This document shows, piece by piece, positions 6,129 to 8,260 of a DNA stretch of 8,260 nt. Source of the DNA: an uncultured Prevotellaceae bacterium (GTDB taxonomy: Bacteria; Bacteroidota; Bacteroidia; Bacteroidales; Bacteroidaceae). Position 1 is the first letter of the stretch. Every line of letters starts with the position of its first letter. The stretch spans positions 1-8,260 of the forward strand of contig CAMHPM010000057.1 in the NCBI GenBank assembly GCA_946187025.1. Reading direction: 5' to 3'. The notes under the pieces are model-generated. The model was not told where the DNA came from. It ran no database searches and worked only from the letters and a program-made list of their open reading frames with translations. Both the position numbers and the translations under genes were made by a program.

Positions 6129-8001
6129 AGGTGTGCGCGATGCAGGAATCATAGCATGGACCGGTGCCGAAAATACTACATGGGACTTTGCTGTCAGCAA
6201 GAACTTCGTGAACAAAGCCACCGATGAGGCCGACATGTTCGTGGCCAACGACCGTGTCATCTTCGACGACAACGCTCAGCAGTTCAATGTAAACCTCAAG
6301 GGCGAGCTCACTGCCGACTCGGTGATTGTGAACAGCTCGAAGGACTACACCTTCGGCGGTACAGGCTATCTGGGTGGAGCCACCCGGCTCGTGAAGCGCG
6401 GAACCGGCACGCTGACCATAGGAAACAACAATACATACACCGGAGGTACACGCATCAGCGGCGGAACACTCAAGGTGAGTGCCCTGTCAAATCAGTACAG
6501 CGAAAGCGGAAACCTGGGTGCAGTGCAGACTTCTGCCTCACGATTTGTCATCGAAAACGGAGCCACGCTGCAGACAACCGCGGCCGTCGAGATGGGAAGC
6601 CCTATGCAGATGTCGGGCACCGAGGGTGGTGTCATCAGCAATTCGGCCGACTTTGCAATGGACAAGGTGGTGAGCGGAACCGTACTTACGAAGAAAGGTA
6701 CCGGCTGGCTCAAGATATATTCGGCCAACACAGTGCAGCGTCTCATAATTGCTGCAGGTGTTGTAGATGTGATGGGAGGCGACGCACCTGCAGGCACCGT
6801 TGAGTTCCAGGGTGGAACACTCTACGACGACTGCATGTCGCAGAAGCACAACATCTTTGTGCCGGAAGGCAAGACAGGCACGTGGTACCTCACCAACACA
6901 TACTATACTGCCTACGCAAACAAGCTGACGGGAGCCGGAACACTGACCATCATACCGCGCAACACCGTGAGCCGTGTCGGCATCACGGGCGACTGGTCGG
7001 CATTCACCGGTACAGTGCGTGTGACCAACAAAGACATCTGGCTGCCGCTGAAGAACTCCAACGGAATGCCTAAGGGTACACTCGATATAGCCGACGGTGC
7101 CACCGTGACCAACGTGGCAATGACCTATCGTATAGGACGGCTTATAGGAAAGGGCAACCTGGCACATCCTATTGCCAACTTCTCAAACAGCACGGCGGTG
7201 AACGGAAGCAACACCTGGCAGGTGGGCAACGACGATACCGACTTCACTTACGAGGGCAAAATAACCGATGGTGGCGGCAACAACAAGTCGAACTTCCAGA
7301 AGGTTGGTTTGTGTAAGATGAATGTGAAGGGTGCATGGGACAATACCGGCACCGTTGCCATCAATGCCGGCGAGCTCCACTTGCAGTCGGGCGGTTCGCT
7401 CGGAACGGGAGCGCTTACCGTGGCACGTGGCGCCAGCCTCACCGGAACGGGAACCCTGAGCAATGCGTCGTTCACCATTAACGGCACCATTCAGGTTGGT
7501 CTGCTGGCAAATGCCGTGACAGGCTCGCTCGATATGAGTGGCAAGAATGTGAATATAGCAGCATCGGGCACCTACCTCGTCGGTGTGCGCAGGTGTGCAA
7601 CAGCTACAAACAACGGATGTGCATCGCTCACCAATGTGAACCGTATGACTATAAACGGCACGGTGGAACTGTTCTTCACCAACGCTACATCGCTCAACAT
7701 AGGCGATTCTATCCGTGTGTTCGAAGCGCAGTCGTTCACCGGCAGTCCTAAGTTCAAGCTGCCGATACAATATACATGGGACACCAGTCGCATCCGCGAG
7801 GGCTTGCTGTTTGTCAGCGGATATGGCCTTGATGTCAATATGGACGGAATAATCGACACGCAAGACATTCTCAGCATCTACGACTACATGCAAAACGTGG
7901 GCAGCGAGGGCGGCAACACGGTTCCGCAGGACGTGAACCACGACGGCAGTGTAGATACTCAGGATGTGTTGCGACTCTATGAGTACATGTCGGAGAACTA
8001 A
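5938..8001 (+). CDS. Beta-strand repeat and dockerin-like C-terminal part of the PL11 gene
   Basis: This frame continues the lyase after the frameshift; the ATG at 5938 is probably not a real start. Meaningful sequence begins near I27 (6016, IMEVETINGSL) and gives an expected full protein of about 1509 residues. It contains autotransporter-associated beta-strand repeats, clearest at 151-179 (LVKRGTGTLTIGNNNTYTGG...). Weaker copies lie near 250-280, 330-362, 453-483 and 485-515. WDTSRIREGLLFVSG (614-628) is the usual closing strand of such a stalk. The last 56 residues hold two dockerin/EF-hand loops, DVNMDGIIDTQD (632-643) and DVNHDGSVDTQD (665-676), each followed by a short helix. No beta-barrel translocator is present, so this is not a type V autotransporter. 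The repeats probably form a beta-helical stalk holding the enzyme away from its anchor. No separate promoter is seen inside. Confidence 0.85.
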   Translation: MALNTSHQYLSLWLSGKSTMESGRYPIMEVETINGSLANIIIEGLSGQKATLEHTDGTIYLVIEGVRDAGIIAWTGAENTTWDFAVSKNFVNKATDEADMFVANDRVIFDDNAQQFNVNLKGELTADSVIVNSSKDYTFGGTGYLGGATRLVKRGTGTLTIGNNNTYTGGTRISGGTLKVSALSNQYSESGNLGAVQTSASRFVIENGATLQTTAAVEMGSPMQMSGTEGGVISNSADFAMDKVVSGTVLTKKGTGWLKIYSANTVQRLIIAAGVVDVMGGDAPAGTVEFQGGTLYDDCMSQKHNIFVPEGKTGTWYLTNTYYTAYANKLTGAGTLTIIPRNTVSRVGITGDWSAFTGTVRVTNKDIWLPLKNSNGMPKGTLDIADGATVTNVAMTYRIGRLIGKGNLAHPIANFSNSTAVNGSNTWQVGNDDTDFTYEGKITDGGGNNKSNFQKVGLCKMNVKGAWDNTGTVAINAGELHLQSGGSLGTGALTVARGASLTGTGTLSNASFTINGTIQVGLLANAVTGSLDMSGKNVNIAASGTYLVGVRRCATATNNGCASLTNVNRMTINGTVELFFTNATSLNIGDSIRVFEAQSFTGSPKFKLPIQYTWDTSRIREGLLFVSGYGLDVNMDGIIDTQDILSIYDYMQNVGSEGGNTVPQDVNHDGSVDTQDVLRLYEYMSEN
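6012..6014 (+). other. Probable one-base insertion causing a +1 frameshift
   Basis: In the upstream frame the codons read acg cta CCC gat aat and protein quality collapses. Dropping one C of this CCC run gives acg cta ccg ata atg. This joins ...NHGEWTLP directly to IMEVETINGSLANI..., which fits the pattern of these beta-strand repeat proteins (a GEWTLP-type strand, then a GSL.NI segment). The reconstructed coding region, 3471-8001 minus one base, is an exact multiple of three. The exact position is uncertain by some codons, since the two frames overlap between about 5938 and 6128. It may be a sequencing or assembly error or a true mutation. Confidence 0.8.
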
Positions 8002-8044
8002 TGCAGATGTTAATCAAACATTATTAATTATATTTATTATCATT

Positions 8045-8260
8045 ATGAAACCAACACTTTTCCTACTTGCTGCAGGTATGGGTAGCCGTTATGGCGGCCT
8101 GAAGCAGCTTGATGGTCTCGGACCAAACGGTGAGACCATCATGGATTACAGCATCTTCGATGCCATCCGCGCAGGATTCGGCAAGATTGTATGGGTGATC
8201 CGTCGTGACTTTGAAGAGCAGTTCCGCACTCAGATTCTTGCCAAATACGAAGGAAAAGTA
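8045..8260 (+). CDS. Sugar-phosphate nucleotidyltransferase, 5' part only
   Basis: The first 72 residues are present and the gene continues beyond the window. The start LFLLAAGMGSRYGGLKQLDG (residues 5-24) is the nucleotide-binding signature loop of the NTP_transferase family (GlmU/RmlA/MurU-like fold), in the Bacteroidales variant where GGLKQ replaces the usual PK segment. NGETIMDYSIFDAIRAGF (28-45) then matches the next helix. Such enzymes transfer a nucleotide to a sugar 1-phosphate in the cytoplasm for envelope sugars or cell-wall recycling. Which sugar cannot be told from this fragment. It follows the lyase gene by 43 bp of AT-rich DNA without a hairpin terminator or clear own promoter, so read-through from upstream is possible. 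There is no Shine-Dalgarno sequence before the ATG. Confidence 0.9.
   Translation, partial: MKPTLFLLAAGMGSRYGGLKQLDGLGPNGETIMDYSIFDAIRAGFGKIVWVIRRDFEEQFRTQILAKYEGKV

Noticed and set aside
8029..8036. TATATTTA as a promoter element for the nucleotidyltransferase gene
   Set aside because: It misses the final G, has no upstream TTTG at the right distance, and lies too close to the ATG at 8045.

Overview
The window is a carbohydrate-degradation locus from a member of the Bacteroidota, most likely order Bacteroidales (Prevotellaceae- or Muribaculaceae-like). Three things point there. Both large genes are preceded by exact or near-exact Bacteroides-type promoters (TTTG, 19 bp, TAnnTTTG). No gene has a Shine-Dalgarno sequence. 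The proteins carry Bacteroidales-style secretion and C-terminal modules. The family assignment is an inference.

Layout. Positions 18-2714 on the minus strand encode a secreted GH10 endo-xylanase with two Ig-like/CBM6 pairs and a short C-terminal sorting tail. A 756-bp divergent intergenic region (2715-3470) carries one promoter at each end. Between them lies a repeat-rich patch: 22-bp degenerate tandem repeats on both sides of a perfect 21-bp inverted repeat, whose loop holds further 21-bp tandem repeats. Positions 3471-8001 on the plus strand encode one very large secreted protein, broken by a +1 frameshift near 6012-6014. It has an N-terminal family PL11 rhamnogalacturonan lyase, a long stretch of autotransporter-associated beta-strand repeats, and a C-terminal two-loop dockerin-like domain. 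After a 43-bp AT-rich gap, the first 72 codons of a sugar-phosphate nucleotidyltransferase run off the right edge.

Function. The two large genes encode exported enzymes for plant cell wall polymers, xylan and the rhamnogalacturonan I backbone of pectin. They are transcribed divergently from a shared control region, which suggests but does not prove joint regulation. No SusC/SusD pair, sensor or transporter lies in the window. The nucleotidyltransferase looks like a separate housekeeping or envelope-sugar function.

Most worth a second look: the single-base break in the PL11 gene, the unusual lyase + beta-strand repeat + dockerin architecture, and the nested repeat structure between the promoters.
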